Under the pieces are notes generated by a model. That model saw only the letters and a program-made list of their open reading frames with translations, was not told where the DNA came from and searched no databases. Both the position numbers and the translations under genes were made by a program. DNA of 64,000 nucleotides from Roseivivax sp. THAF197b. GTDB taxonomy: Bacteria > Pseudomonadota > Alphaproteobacteria > Rhodobacterales > Rhodobacteraceae. Below, one piece after another: positions 1 to 8,323 of the stretch. Within the stretch, counting starts at the first letter, position 1; every line of letters begins with the position of its first letter. The stretch is from the NCBI RefSeq assembly GCF_009363255.1, contig NZ_CP045318.1, positions 1,402,001 to 1,466,000 of the forward strand, in the 5' to 3' direction.

Positions 1-288
1 CGGATCGATCGTGAATGCGACCCCGTGCGAGGCGAGGCTTTCGGCGAAGGCGGCCATCCCGGTCGCATCGAAAGCGAAATGCTCGATCTTCGGGTCTTGT
101 GTCCGGGGATCCTCTAGGACCGAGACAAGATGGATGAAGGGATTGTCCCCGAGATAAAGCCATGCACCATCGAACGCGAAATCGGGGCGCGGGCCGGTCT
201 TCATCCCGAGGATATCCGTGTACCATTCGACCATCTCCGCAAGCCGCGCGGTGCGGACATTCACATGGCTGAAGCCGGTAAGGGGCAT
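1..288 (-). CDS. VOC family (glyoxalase/bleomycin-resistance fold) protein, cut by window edge
   Basis: The reverse strand reads 96 codons from ATG at 288 to the window edge, with no stop, so the C-terminus is missing. The start MPLTGFSHVNVRTARLAEMV and the following WYTDILGMKTGPRPDF are typical of the first beta-alpha-beta unit of vicinal-oxygen-chelate proteins; H8 and the later IEHFAF segment would supply metal ligands in active members. GGAGGATC lies just upstream of the ATG and supports the start. The family covers lyases, dioxygenases and resistance proteins, so substrate cannot be assigned. Confidence 0.85.
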   Translation of the reverse strand, partial: MPLTGFSHVNVRTARLAEMVEWYTDILGMKTGPRPDFAFDGAWLYLGDNPFIHLVSVLEDPRTQDPKIEHFAFDATGMAAFAESLASHGVAFTIDP

Positions 289-599
289 GGCTGATCCTCC
301 GTTGGGTGAGAAATACCATGCCCGCGGCGCGCGCGGAAGTCAGCTTGCGCAGCTGCGAAAGTGTCTTTCATCGAAATTCCAAGCGGGTGGCGTCATTGGC
401 TTTTAATGCTGCTTGATCACCGTGAAAAGGAATCAGAAATGGCAAGTGCTGTTGGTCGCTAACACAACTTTTGGATGAATGCCTCGGCCAAGTCGTTCGA
501 ATAGCGTCTCTTATTATTTCGGGATTTCATCGCGTATCAATGCGCCGAATGTGGTATTCTGAGTGCACTCACCAAAACATTTTATAAAGGAGTAGGGTC
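289..599. other. Intergenic stretch, no gene seen
   Basis: About 310 bases between the divergent VOC gene and the small secreted ORF. The second half is more AT-rich than the surroundings, as expected for a promoter region. No convincing coding frame, RNA gene or repeat was seen; the 62-residue frame at 218-406 mostly overlaps the VOC gene antisense. Confidence 0.4.
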
Positions 600-827
600 A
601 TGACGAGAGTCATTTTTTTGATGCTGTTTTCCTTTACATCCGTGTTCGGTTCGGCGGCTGTTGCCATTACGCCGGAGCAATCGCTCGAGATCTGGTCTCT
701 GACGCATTTCGACGCCTCCAACCTGACCGATGCACAGGCCGCGGCGGTGATCAACGTGCTGCATGGGTCTGACGCCGTTGCGGATGGTCGGGCGACCGCG
801 AAAGCGCTGATCAAATATTATCAGTAA
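600..827 (+). CDS. Small secreted hypothetical protein (75 aa)
   Basis: An ATG preceded by AAAGGAGTAGG (strong ribosome binding site) opens a 75-codon frame. Residues 1-22 form a good Sec signal peptide (MTRVIFLMLFSFTSVFGSAA, then VA). The mature part is about 53 residues, mildly acidic, predicted helical, with no cysteine and no family I recognise. It stands alone and is followed by a possible terminator hairpin at 848. Signal peptide plus strong binding site make it likely real; function unknown. Confidence 0.6.
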   Translation: MTRVIFLMLFSFTSVFGSAAVAITPEQSLEIWSLTHFDASNLTDAQAAAVINVLHGSDAVADGRATAKALIKYYQ

Positions 828-847
828 GTTCCTTATACGATTGGACA

Positions 848-880
848 GGGTTGGCCTAGCTGGGCCAATCCCGTTCGTTT
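848..880 (+). terminator. Possible intrinsic terminator of the 75-aa secreted gene
   Basis: A nine-pair stem (one G-U pair), GGGTTGGCC with GGCCAATCC at 848-856 and 863-871 around a six-base loop, lies 20 bases after the stop codon and is followed by a T-rich stretch (CGTTCGTTTGAATTT). Confidence 0.45.
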
Positions 881-1301
881 GAATTTATAAAATCATCCAA
901 CGTCACCGATTGGAGGGCGCTGCTGATAGTGCGGCAATCCGTTCGTAATTGGATAAGGTCTGATGGCAGAGCAAAGCCTCGGTAATGCGGGTACGCATTG
1001 CAGGAGCGGAACGTTGCAGAATCTCAATCGAAAACTCTGACGAATGTATTAGAGCATTACCCATTCCATTCGGGAGTGTCGGTCTCCACGGATGCACGTC
1101 TCTCGCCGCCATCTCCGGCGTGCCGCATATCGACTTCGTACAAAAGTTGGGCGCGGATCCTCTAACACAACCAATGGCGGAACGCGTCTCGTAAGTCTTG
1201 GGAAAGGCTCACGATCCCATCACGGCATTAGGTGACGTAACGTAAAACGCTCCGTGCTATCCTTTGAGCCTGCTCACAGCATTCATGAAGGGGGAAGGTC
1301 A
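881..1301. other. Intergenic stretch without a supported gene
   Basis: About 420 bases. Short frames exist on both strands (903-1112 minus, 985-1194 plus), each about 69 codons without a convincing start site. They may be remnants of a lost gene, but I recognise no family. No repeat or RNA gene seen. Confidence 0.3.
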
Positions 1302-1412
1302 ATGACACATGCACGCCTTTGCGGAGCAACGTTCCTTTGGATGATTTTGCTTTCCGAACGCGCCATCGCGATGACGGGCGGCAGCATGCCTCCGTCGCTT
1401 TGGTGGCCGTGA
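1302..1412 (+). CDS. Putative 36-aa secreted or membrane micro-ORF
   Basis: ATG at 1302 is preceded by GAAGGGGGAAGG, a strong ribosome binding site. The frame encodes a hydrophobic leader (residues about 3-23, ending ...AIA) and a short tail MTGGSMPPSLWWP before TGA. This is either a signal peptide with a 13-residue mature peptide or a single-span protein. It lies convergent with the GntR gene. No family assignment; the binding site and leader are the only support, and chance is possible. Confidence 0.35.
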   Translation: MTHARLCGATFLWMILLSERAIAMTGGSMPPSLWWP

Positions 1413-1454
1413 CGCGCCAAGCCGCTGTCCTTGTCCTCGCATAAGGCGGCGATC

Positions 1455-2165
1455 TCACGGGGCGAGGATGTCCCTCAGATCGACGCTGGGGGCAGGGGCG
1501 TCCCGCAGGTCCAGCGCGGTGACGAGATCCACCAGGTGGCTTTTCATCAGATCTTCCGCCTGCGTCCCGTCGCCGCTCCGAAACGCCTCGACGAGGGCGT
1601 GATGCGCATGCTCTTCGCAAAGCGCGCTTTGCCTGCGCCAATAAAGTGCGATGATCAGCGATGACCGCGCCACGAGGCGTTCGATGAAGCCTGCGATGGT
1701 GGTCTGGTCGGCGATGCGCGAAATCTCGATATGGAACTGCCCGGACAGGCGCAGGGCGCGACCGGGCGCGCCCTCGGCGATGGCGGCATGTTCGGCGGCG
1801 ATATGGGCTTCAAGCCGGGCAAGCGCCTCGGGCGTCATCCGTTCGGCCGCAGAGCGCGCGGTGCGCGGCTCAAGAAGGGCGCGGGCCTCGAAGACCTCGC
1901 GCGCCTCGCGCACCGTGGGCTGGGAGACGAAGGCACCGCGATTGCGCTTCAACTCCACCAATTCGAGATGCGACAGGGCCTGAAGCGCCGACCGCACGAC
2001 GGTGCGCGAGACCTTGTAGATCTCGCTCAACTCATCCTCGCCGAGCTTGGTGCCCGGCAGCAGCCGATGTTCGTGAATGGCGAGGCTGAGCGAGTCCACA
2101 AGCGTGGCACTCGGCCCGGCCATGGTGGATTGCGTGAATGTCGGCAGGTCTGCGGTGGACGTCAT
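1455..2165 (-). CDS. GntR family transcriptional regulator, FadR/FCD subfamily
   Basis: A 236-residue repressor-type regulator. Residues about 25-85 form the GntR winged helix (LPGTKLGEDELSEIYKVSRT, then alternating hydrophobics to RGAFVSQPT). Residues about 90-220 are the all-helical FCD ligand domain, with the metal-site pattern FHIEISRIAD and a later EEHAHHALVEAF. I chose ATG 2165 because AGGAG sits 7 bases before it; TTG 2213 and ATG 2189 are weaker alternatives. It is transcribed away from the ABC importer at 2402, and paired palindromes at 2246-2270 lie between them, so it probably controls both promoters. Ligand unknown, likely related to the imported substrate. Confidence 0.93.
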   Translation of the reverse strand: MTSTADLPTFTQSTMAGPSATLVDSLSLAIHEHRLLPGTKLGEDELSEIYKVSRTVVRSALQALSHLELVELKRNRGAFVSQPTVREAREVFEARALLEPRTARSAAERMTPEALARLEAHIAAEHAAIAEGAPGRALRLSGQFHIEISRIADQTTIAGFIERLVARSSLIIALYWRRQSALCEEHAHHALVEAFRSGDGTQAEDLMKSHLVDLVTALDLRDAPAPSVDLRDILAP

Positions 2166-2245
2166 ATCTTGGCTCCTGTCGACAGCCATGACGGTTTCGC
2201 GAATCTGGTGCAAGAGACCTGAACTTCGTATCCATGCTTTTGCAC

Positions 2246-2270
2246 TATTGTATACAATATTGTGCGCAAT
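2246..2270. promoter_or_regulatory. Tandem palindromic operators, likely GntR (FCD) sites
   Basis: TATTGTATACAATA (2246-2259) is a perfect 14-base palindrome. It is followed with one shared base by ATTGTGCGCAAT (2259-2270), a perfect 12-base palindrome of the same TTGT-N2-ACAA / TTGT-N2-GCAA form. Centres are 12 bases apart. FCD-type GntR proteins bind palindromes of this TTGTATACAA kind, and the site lies between the divergent regulator and importer genes. Confidence 0.75.
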
Positions 2271-2401
2271 TTATGTGCGCAGGTCCGAAATCTGCGCTGC
2301 ATTTATTTGCAGTGCAGAAAATGCCCCGGTTTTCGGCGTGAAATTCTTGCGCCGTTCGCCGGGCCGTCCGCTTGCTGAGGGCATCTTCAACGAGGTGCCT
2401 C

Positions 2402-3385
2402 ATGACAGCCCCGACCGATCTCGAACTGATCGCCCTGACAAAGCGCTACGGCGGCACCGTCGCGGTGGATGCCATCGACCACCGCTTTCACAGCGGCGTC
2501 TATGCCTGCCTGCTGGGGCCGTCGGGATGCGGCAAATCCTCGACCCTGCGCATGATCGCGGGCCACGAGGACGTCTCGGACGGGTCCATCGTGCTGGGCG
2601 GCCGGGACGTGTCGCATCTGCCGCCCGCCAAGCGCGGCACGGCGATGATGTTCCAGAACTACGCGCTCTTTCCGCATCTGAACGTGCGCGACAACGTCGC
2701 TTTCAGCCTGCGCATGAGCGGCGTTGACAAAGCCAGCCGCGACCGGCGCGCCGACGAGATGCTGGAACTGGTGGAGATGACCGCATTGGCAGAGCGCAGA
2801 CCCGCGCAACTCTCGGGCGGTCAGCAACAGCGCGTGGCGCTGGCCCGCGCATTGATCACGCGCCCGCAGGTGCTGCTGCTCGATGAGCCGCTCTCGGCGC
2901 TCGATCCGTTCCTGCGCATCCGCATGCGGGCAGAGCTGAAACGCCTGCAGCGCGAATTGGGGATCAGCTTCATCCATGTGACCCACGGTCAGGACGAAGC
3001 CCTCGCGCTGGCCGACGAGATCATCGTCATGAATGACGCGCGGATCGAACAGGCGGGCCCCGCACGCGAGGTCTTCAATGCGCCCCGCACTGCCTTCGTG
3101 GCGCGCTTCATGGGCGGGCACAACGTGTTGAGCCTGCCGCAGGGCCATATCGCGTTGCGCTCCGACGAGATGCGCGTGACCGCGCCCGACCAGGGCCGCC
3201 TCGATGGCCGTGTGATCGGCGTCGAATACCAGGGCACGCACGTGGCGCTGACCGCAGAAGTCGCGGGCGGGCAGGAGGTCACGGCCCTCATGCCCGACGC
3301 CGCCTTCATCGAGACACCCAAGGACCTTGGCGAAGTCATTGGATTGCAATGGGACGACCGGGTCGCGCACCCGCTGAGCGCCTGA
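2402..3385 (+). CDS. ABC transporter ATP-binding protein, polyamine/opine-type (PotA-like)
   Basis: This 327-residue ATPase energises the importer encoded by the next three genes. It shows Walker [10 protein letters not shown], the Q-loop [14 protein letters not shown], signature LSGGQQQR, Walker [12 protein letters not shown] and the H-loop [13 protein letters not shown]. The C-terminal about 90 residues form a short TOBE-type domain, as in PotA/FbpC proteins. ATG 2402 is chosen over 2372 because it begins the conserved core and is preceded by GAGG. First gene of an operon with a binding protein, two permeases and a racemase. Substrate probably a polyamine, amino acid derivative or related compound; not determinable. 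Confidence 0.93.
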   Translation: MTAPTDLELIALTKRYGGTVAVDAIDHRFHSGVYACLLGPSGCGKSSTLRMIAGHEDVSDGSIVLGGRDVSHLPPAKRGTAMMFQNYALFPHLNVRDNVAFSLRMSGVDKASRDRRADEMLELVEMTALAERRPAQLSGGQQQRVALARALITRPQVLLLDEPLSALDPFLRIRMRAELKRLQRELGISFIHVTHGQDEALALADEIIVMNDARIEQAGPAREVFNAPRTAFVARFMGGHNVLSLPQGHIALRSDEMRVTAPDQGRLDGRVIGVEYQGTHVALTAEVAGGQEVTALMPDAAFIETPKDLGEVIGLQWDDRVAHPLSA

Positions 3386-3428
3386 ACAAAAAAGCTCGCC
3401 ACCCCCCAAAGACAGAGAGGATGACCAC

Positions 3429-4703
3429 ATGACCACGATATCGAAGATCCGGTATAGCCGCCGTTCGCTGCTGAAGACCGGTGGGGCCGCCATCGCGGCC
3501 GCAGCGCTTCCCGCCCCCATGGTCTGGGGACAGGAGAGCAAGAACATCACCCTGCGCCAGTTCGGCACCGGCGTGTCGAACCTCAACGAGGTGGCGACGA
3601 AGGTGAAGGAAGACCTCGGCATCACGCTCGAGATGACCGCGCTCGATACCGACAGCGTCACCCAGCGTGCGGCCACGCAGCCAGACAGCTTCGACATTGC
3701 TGACATCGAGTATTTCGTCTGCAAGAAGGTCTGGCCCACCGGCAATCTGCAGGCCATGGATGCCAGCCGCATCGCCAATTACGACCAGATCGTCGGCATC
3801 TTCCGCGATGGCAAGCTGACGCCCGAAAGCGAGATCGCCCAAGGCACCGCGCCGCACACGGTGGGCTTTGTCGACGGTCCGGACGGCACGGAGTTCGTGG
3901 ACAACGAATCCGGCTGGATGACGCTGATCCCGACCATCTACAACGCGGACACGTTGGGCATCCGCCCCGATCTCATCAATCGCCCCATCAACAACTGGTC
4001 CGAGCTTCTGAACCCCGAATTCGCGGGCAAGGCGTCGATCCTCGACATCTCCTCCATCGGGATCATGGACATGGCGATGGTTGTGGAATCGATGGGCGAG
4101 ATGACCTATGGCGACAAGGGCAACATGACCCGCGAAGAGATCGACAAGACCTTCGAAATCTTCACCGAGGCCAAGAAGAACGGCCAGTTCCGCGCCTTCT
4201 GGAAGACCTTCGACGAGAGCGTCAACCTGATGGCCTCGGGCGAGGTGGTGATCCAGTCCATGTGGTCGCCCGCGATCACGGCGGTCAAATCCCGCGGCAT
4301 TCCCTGCGTCTACCAGCCGCTCGAAGAGGGCTATCGCAGCTGGGGCGGCGGCATCGGCCTCTCGGCGTCGCTGTCGGGCATGGAGCTCGATGCGGCCTAT
4401 GAATACATCAACTGGTATCTCTCGGGCTGGGTCGGCGGCTTCCTGATGCGGCAGGGCTATTACTCGGCCGTGCCCGCGACCTCGAAGGATTTCATGTCCG
4501 AAAACGAATGGGGCTACTGGTTCGAGGGCAAGGAAGCCACAGATACTATCACCTCGCCCTTCGGCGATCCGCTGGCCCAGGCGGGCGAAGTGCGCGATGG
4601 CGGCGACTTCTACTCCCGGATGGGCTCCGTCGCCTGCTGGAACTCCGTCATGGACGAGAACCAGTACATGGTCCGCAAGTGGAACGAGTTCATCGCCGCT
4701 TAA
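3429..4703 (+). CDS. Periplasmic extracellular solute-binding protein (PotD-like)
   Basis: A 424-residue binding protein that delivers the substrate to the permease. The N-terminus carries a twin-arginine signal (SRRSLLKTGGAAIAAAALPA, about residues 13-32), so it is probably exported folded by Tat. The body resembles spermidine/putrescine-type binding proteins (family 1), with TLGIRPDLINRPINNWSELL, which is typical of the PotD class. GAGAGGATGACC precedes the ATG. It follows the ATPase by 43 bases and is followed by a strong stem-loop, fitting higher expression than the permeases. Confidence 0.92.
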   Translation: MTTISKIRYSRRSLLKTGGAAIAAAALPAPMVWGQESKNITLRQFGTGVSNLNEVATKVKEDLGITLEMTALDTDSVTQRAATQPDSFDIADIEYFVCKKVWPTGNLQAMDASRIANYDQIVGIFRDGKLTPESEIAQGTAPHTVGFVDGPDGTEFVDNESGWMTLIPTIYNADTLGIRPDLINRPINNWSELLNPEFAGKASILDISSIGIMDMAMVVESMGEMTYGDKGNMTREEIDKTFEIFTEAKKNGQFRAFWKTFDESVNLMASGEVVIQSMWSPAITAVKSRGIPCVYQPLEEGYRSWGGGIGLSASLSGMELDAAYEYINWYLSGWVGGFLMRQGYYSAVPATSKDFMSENEWGYWFEGKEATDTITSPFGDPLAQAGEVRDGGDFYSRMGSVACWNSVMDENQYMVRKWNEFIAA

Positions 4704-4719
4704 GACGCAGATCCCGGAT

Positions 4720-4740
4720 CGGGGGGCCGCGTGCCCCCCG
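4720..4740 (+). promoter_or_regulatory. Intercistronic stem-loop after the binding-protein gene
   Basis: CGGGGGGC (4720-4727) pairs perfectly with GCCCCCCG (4733-4740) around a five-base loop, 17 bases after the stop codon of the binding protein. No T-run follows, so it is more likely an RNA-stabilising or partial-stop element than a full terminator. Such hairpins commonly raise binding-protein mRNA over permease mRNA in ABC operons. Confidence 0.6.
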
Positions 4741-4769
4741 CATCCCAAAAGACCGGACGACAGGCACCC

Positions 4770-5618
4770 ATGAGCAAACAGATCACCGCATGGCTTCAGG
4801 CCGCGCCCATAGGCTTCGTGCTTTTGGCCTTCCTCGTGGCGCCGATCGTCATGATCGTCATCGTCAGTTTCTGGGGCGCGACGGAATACTCGATCTACCC
4901 CGCCTTCCAGTTCGACAATTACGAGTTTTTGTTCGGCTCTCCCGTGACTTACACGGTGTTCTTCAATACGTTCAAATACGCTTTCATTACCTGGGCCTTC
5001 ACCTTGGTCATCGGCTTCACGGTGGCCTATTTCCTGGCCTTCGAGGTGCGCAGCCTGAAATGGCAGGTGGCCCTGTTCCTGCTTTGCACGATCCCGTTCT
5101 GGACCTCGAACATCATCCGCATGATCAGCTGGATCCCGTTTCTGGGGCGCAATGGTCTGGCGAATTCCACCCTGATGAGCTGGGGCGTGATCGACGAACC
5201 GCTCGAATGGCTATTGTTCAGCGATTTCAGCGTCATATTGGCGTTTGTTCATCTTTATACGCTGTTCATGGTCGTGCCGATCTTCAACTCGATGATGCGG
5301 ATTGACCGCTCCCTGATCGAGGCTGCGCGCGACAATGGTGCGAATGGCTGGCAGACGCTGCGCCACGTCATCATCCCACTCTGCAAGCCCGGCATCATGA
5401 TCGGCACGATCTTCGTGACCACGCTCGTGATGGGGGATTTCATTACCGTGCGCTTCATGTCCGGCAGCCAGCGGGCCAATGTCGGACGGCTGATTTCGAA
5501 CGATATCAACCTGTTGCAATACCCCTCGGCCTCGGCCACGGCGGTGGTGCTGCTGGTGACCGTGCTGATCGTCATCGCGCTGTTCCTGCGCCTCGTCGAT
5601 ATCCGCAAGGAGCTTTGA
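4770..5618 (+). CDS. ABC transporter permease, PotB-like
   Basis: A 282-residue inner-membrane permease with about six membrane spans, the first at residues 12-32. The EAA loop that docks to the ATPase is visible as EAARDNGANGWQTLRHVIIPLCKPG. ATG 4770 (MSKQITAWLQ) fits the family N-terminus; a GTG at 4731 would add 13 residues without a better binding site. It ends one base before the start of the next permease, with which it should form a heterodimer. Confidence 0.93.
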   Translation: MSKQITAWLQAAPIGFVLLAFLVAPIVMIVIVSFWGATEYSIYPAFQFDNYEFLFGSPVTYTVFFNTFKYAFITWAFTLVIGFTVAYFLAFEVRSLKWQVALFLLCTIPFWTSNIIRMISWIPFLGRNGLANSTLMSWGVIDEPLEWLLFSDFSVILAFVHLYTLFMVVPIFNSMMRIDRSLIEAARDNGANGWQTLRHVIIPLCKPGIMIGTIFVTTLVMGDFITVRFMSGSQRANVGRLISNDINLLQYPSASATAVVLLVTVLIVIALFLRLVDIRKEL

Positions 5619-5619
5619 G

Positions 5620-6456
5620 ATGGAACGACGCAGCCGCAGCTTCTACGTGCTTGCCGGGTTCTTCACCCTGTTCGTCCTCTTCCTTTACGGGCCGATCCTG
5701 ACCATCGGCATCCTGAGCTTTCAGGGACCGCAGGGCGGGCTGACATTTCCGATGAACGGCGTCTCGCTGCACTGGTTCCGCGATCTCTTTCAGGAACAGG
5801 CCGTGGGCGACATCTGGGGCAGTTTTCGTCGCTCCTTCGCCTTGGGTCTGATGGTGATGGTCACGACCGTCATCGTCTCGGTGCTGGGCGGGCTGGCCTT
5901 TCGGAAGCGCTTCAAGGGGGCGTCGGTTCTGTTCTACCTCGCCATCGCTTCGCTCGTGATCCCGTCGATCCTCATCTCGCTCGGCGTGGGGCTGATCTTC
6001 AACCAGCTGGGCTTCCCGGTGCATTGGGCGACCTCCGGTTTTGGCAGCCAGCTGACCTGGACCCTGCCGTTCGGCCTGCTGATCATGTTCGCGGTCTTCA
6101 ACCGCTTCGACAAAAGCTACGAGGAGGCCGCGCGCGATCAGGGCGCCACGGCATGGCAGACCTTCGCGCATGTGGTGCTGCCGATCATCGCGCCGTCGCT
6201 GCTGGGCGTGGCGCTGTTCGGCTTCACGCTGAGCTATGACGAATTCGCCCGCACGCTGCTTACTGCAGGCAGCTACAACACGCTGCCCTTGGAAATCTTC
6301 GGCATGACCACCAACGTGACCACGCCGGTCATCTTCGCCCTCGGCACCCTGACGACGATCTTTTCCTTCTGCATCATCGGGGTCTTTTTCCTGGCGGTCT
6401 GGCTGATGTCCCGGCGCCGGGACAAGGGGTCGGATGCGGGAAAGGGCATGGTCTGA
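5620..6456 (+). CDS. ABC transporter permease, PotC-like
   Basis: The second permease, 278 residues with about six membrane spans. The EAA loop reads EEAARDQGATAWQTFAHVVL. It starts one base after the preceding permease stop, so the two are probably translationally coupled. With the ATPase and the Tat-exported binding protein it completes one importer. The C-terminus ends in a basic tail (MSRRRDKG...). Confidence 0.93.
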   Translation: MERRSRSFYVLAGFFTLFVLFLYGPILTIGILSFQGPQGGLTFPMNGVSLHWFRDLFQEQAVGDIWGSFRRSFALGLMVMVTTVIVSVLGGLAFRKRFKGASVLFYLAIASLVIPSILISLGVGLIFNQLGFPVHWATSGFGSQLTWTLPFGLLIMFAVFNRFDKSYEEAARDQGATAWQTFAHVVLPIIAPSLLGVALFGFTLSYDEFARTLLTAGSYNTLPLEIFGMTTNVTTPVIFALGTLTTIFSFCIIGVFFLAVWLMSRRRDKGSDAGKGMV

Positions 6457-6459
6457 GCC

Positions 6460-7095
6460 GTGCGTGCCGTCCTGATCAATCCAAACAGCACCGAAGCCAT
6501 GACCCAAAGCGCTTTGGCCGCCGCAAAACGAGCCGCGCCCGAGATCGACTTCGAAGGATGGACCTCGTTCGACGGGCCCGCTGCGATCGAAGGCGCCGCC
6601 GATGGCGACAGGGCCGTGCCGCCGCTGCTTGCGCTGGTCAAAAAGGCGTCAGAGGGCGGTGCGGAAATCATCATCATCGCCTGTTTCGACGATACAGGCC
6701 TTATCGAAGCACGGGCGCTGGCCAGCTGCCCTGTGATCGGGATCGGTCAGGCGAGTTTCATCATGGCTGCGATGGTGTCGGGCGCGGCTGCGGTCATCAC
6801 CACGGTCGAGGCAGCCATTCCCGTTATCGAGGCGAACCTGGCCCAGTCGGGTTTTGACAAGTCAATCCAGCATGTCAGTGCGGCGCAGGTCCCGGTCCTG
6901 ATGTTGGAGGATAATCCGGGCCAGGCGGCCAGCGTCTTTGCCGAGGCCGCGCGCGCCTTGCCCCGGCACATCGATACCCTGATCCTCGGATGTGCAGGTG
7001 CGGTCACCATCGCGGAGACTATCGAGGCGCAGGTTTCCTGCCGCGTGATCGATGGGGTGACGGCGGCGGCCCGATTGTGCCGCGCCTTCGGATAA
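6460..7095 (+). CDS. Asp/Glu/hydantoin racemase family protein
   Basis: A 211-residue cytoplasmic enzyme, length normal for the family. It opens with the phosphate- or carboxylate-binding motif INPNSTEAMT, has the first catalytic Cys in IIIACFDDTGL and the second in LILGCAGA, the pair expected for a two-base cofactor-independent racemase. GTG at 6460 follows the permease stop by three bases, so it belongs to the import operon. It probably racemises or isomerises the imported compound (amino acid, hydantoin or arylmalonate-like). It contains one CAAAGCGCTTTG palindrome at 6505. Confidence 0.88.
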   Translation: MRAVLINPNSTEAMTQSALAAAKRAAPEIDFEGWTSFDGPAAIEGAADGDRAVPPLLALVKKASEGGAEIIIIACFDDTGLIEARALASCPVIGIGQASFIMAAMVSGAAAVITTVEAAIPVIEANLAQSGFDKSIQHVSAAQVPVLMLEDNPGQAASVFAEAARALPRHIDTLILGCAGAVTIAETIEAQVSCRVIDGVTAAARLCRAFG

Positions 7096-7163
7096 TTCCC
7101 GACGTCCGGATCAAGCCGGGCGCTACGGCAGTCGCACCTGTCTTCGCGCGTGGCAGAGCGCCC

Positions 7164-7610
7164 TCAATCCTTGGGCATTTTTCCGTTGCGGTCCAACCAC
7201 AGCAATGTCGCGTAGATCGCGCCAAGTGCAATGACCGCAGCCGCAAGCCCCATCAAAAGCACGCCTGAGACCTGTTCCAGCTCAACCACGATGAGTTTGC
7301 GGACAACGGCCAGAATACCGATGACCAGAACGATGCGGACCTGCGCGAAACCGCGTTGCCCGATCACCATGAGATGCACCGAATGGGCAAGCTCCAAGGC
7401 GATGATCGCGCCCAGAAGCGCATCGAACAGCGCCTGAAGCGTCGTGTAACTCGTACCACCCGGCGCTCCGATCACCACCCCGGCGGTCAGGCGGAGGAAC
7501 GAGAACGTCGCAACCAGGATCACCACCGCCATGCCCAGCAACAGCAGCATCGAAATCGAGGCTGCGAAACGTTCGTAAGCGGCGTCGATGGCATTGGATA
7601 ACTTGGTCAT
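7164..7610 (-). CDS. PsiE-like (phosphate-starvation-inducible E family) membrane protein
   Basis: A 148-residue protein with four hydrophobic spans (about residues 18-40, 60-82, 92-108 and 116-138). The stretch ALELAHSVHLM and QVRIVLVIGILAVVRKLIVV match the PsiE family signature of an acidic-His motif and the conserved RK after the third span. Function of the family is unknown; expression in some bacteria responds to phosphate limitation. No good Shine-Dalgarno sequence precedes ATG 7610. It is convergent with the racemase gene. Confidence 0.8.
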   Translation of the reverse strand: MTKLSNAIDAAYERFAASISMLLLLGMAVVILVATFSFLRLTAGVVIGAPGGTSYTTLQALFDALLGAIIALELAHSVHLMVIGQRGFAQVRIVLVIGILAVVRKLIVVELEQVSGVLLMGLAAAVIALGAIYATLLWLDRNGKMPKD

Positions 7611-7899
7611 GCCGAGGAATTAGCCCAGTCGTGCCACCGGGGAAGGGCGGTGAAATGGAAACCGGATCGGCGCAGGTCGTCGGAGGGCACGACCGCTGAC
7701 CTTTCCGGTCTCGAAGGGGAAGTCAGCCCGCCTTCATGTCGGGTCGAGATCGCCCGACGCCCTCAGTGAGAAGAGCCGCGCAGCACCACCAATCCGGCGA
7801 AGTGTGATCCGCTTCACAGCCAGCGACGCGGCGTGATGCCAAGGTGCGTGCACGGTCAGACACAGGGTCGGCCAGACAATCGGATGGAAGGAATATTCA

Positions 7900-8151
7900 A
7901 TGACCAAGATGATTTACCGTGGCGTGACATATACCCGGACCCGCCATACCCAGCGCGCGATCACGAAAGACCTGATCTATCGCGGGGTTGCCCATGACGG
8001 CATGTCCGAGGCGCAAGTCGCGCGGTCGGCGCAGACCGAGATGTGCTACCGCGGCGTGCGCTACACGATGAAGGCCGATGGCGCGATCGCATGGATCAAG
8101 CCGCAGATGGCCCAAAGGCCTACGGGTTCGGGGGCGATGCAGGCGGCCTGA
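7900..8151 (+). CDS. DUF4278 domain-containing small protein
   Basis: An 83-residue cytoplasmic protein with three YRGV motifs: MIYRGVTYTR near the start, LIYRGVAHDG in the middle and MCYRGVRYT later. DUF4278 is defined by such YRG-V-Y beta units and has no known function. GGAAGGAA lies just before ATG 7900. The tail (about 15 residues) is low-complexity and probably flexible. A terminator hairpin at 8206 ends the unit, so it is likely a single-gene transcript. Confidence 0.8.
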   Translation: MTKMIYRGVTYTRTRHTQRAITKDLIYRGVAHDGMSEAQVARSAQTEMCYRGVRYTMKADGAIAWIKPQMAQRPTGSGAMQAA

Positions 8152-8205
8152 TCCGTTTCTCGAATTTCAAGAAGACCTTTTTAAACGGTGCTTTTTTAAC
8201 CAGTC

Positions 8206-8236
8206 GGCCCCTTCCACAAGGAAGGGGCCATTTTCC
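8206..8236 (+). terminator. Intrinsic terminator
   Basis: GGCCCCTTCC (8206-8215) pairs perfectly with GGAAGGGGCC (8220-8229) around ACAA, followed by ATTTTCC. It lies 55 bases after the DUF4278 stop codon. Confidence 0.8.
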
Positions 8237-8323
8237 TCGCCCGAAGAGGCCCGGCAATCTTTTGACTCGGTGCCGGAGTTCGGTCACCGTTGAGCGGTAA
8301 CCAGAAATCGGATCGCTCAACCC

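Noticed and set aside
903..1194. Two overlapping 69-codon frames, one per strand, as possible transposase or gene remnants
   Set aside because: No recognisable family, no ribosome binding site and no flanking inverted repeats; kept only as an unexplained intergenic stretch.
3336..4748. 470-codon minus-strand frame over the binding-protein gene
   Set aside because: Antisense shadow of a gene with Tat signal and PotD features; no recognisable domain in the shadow.
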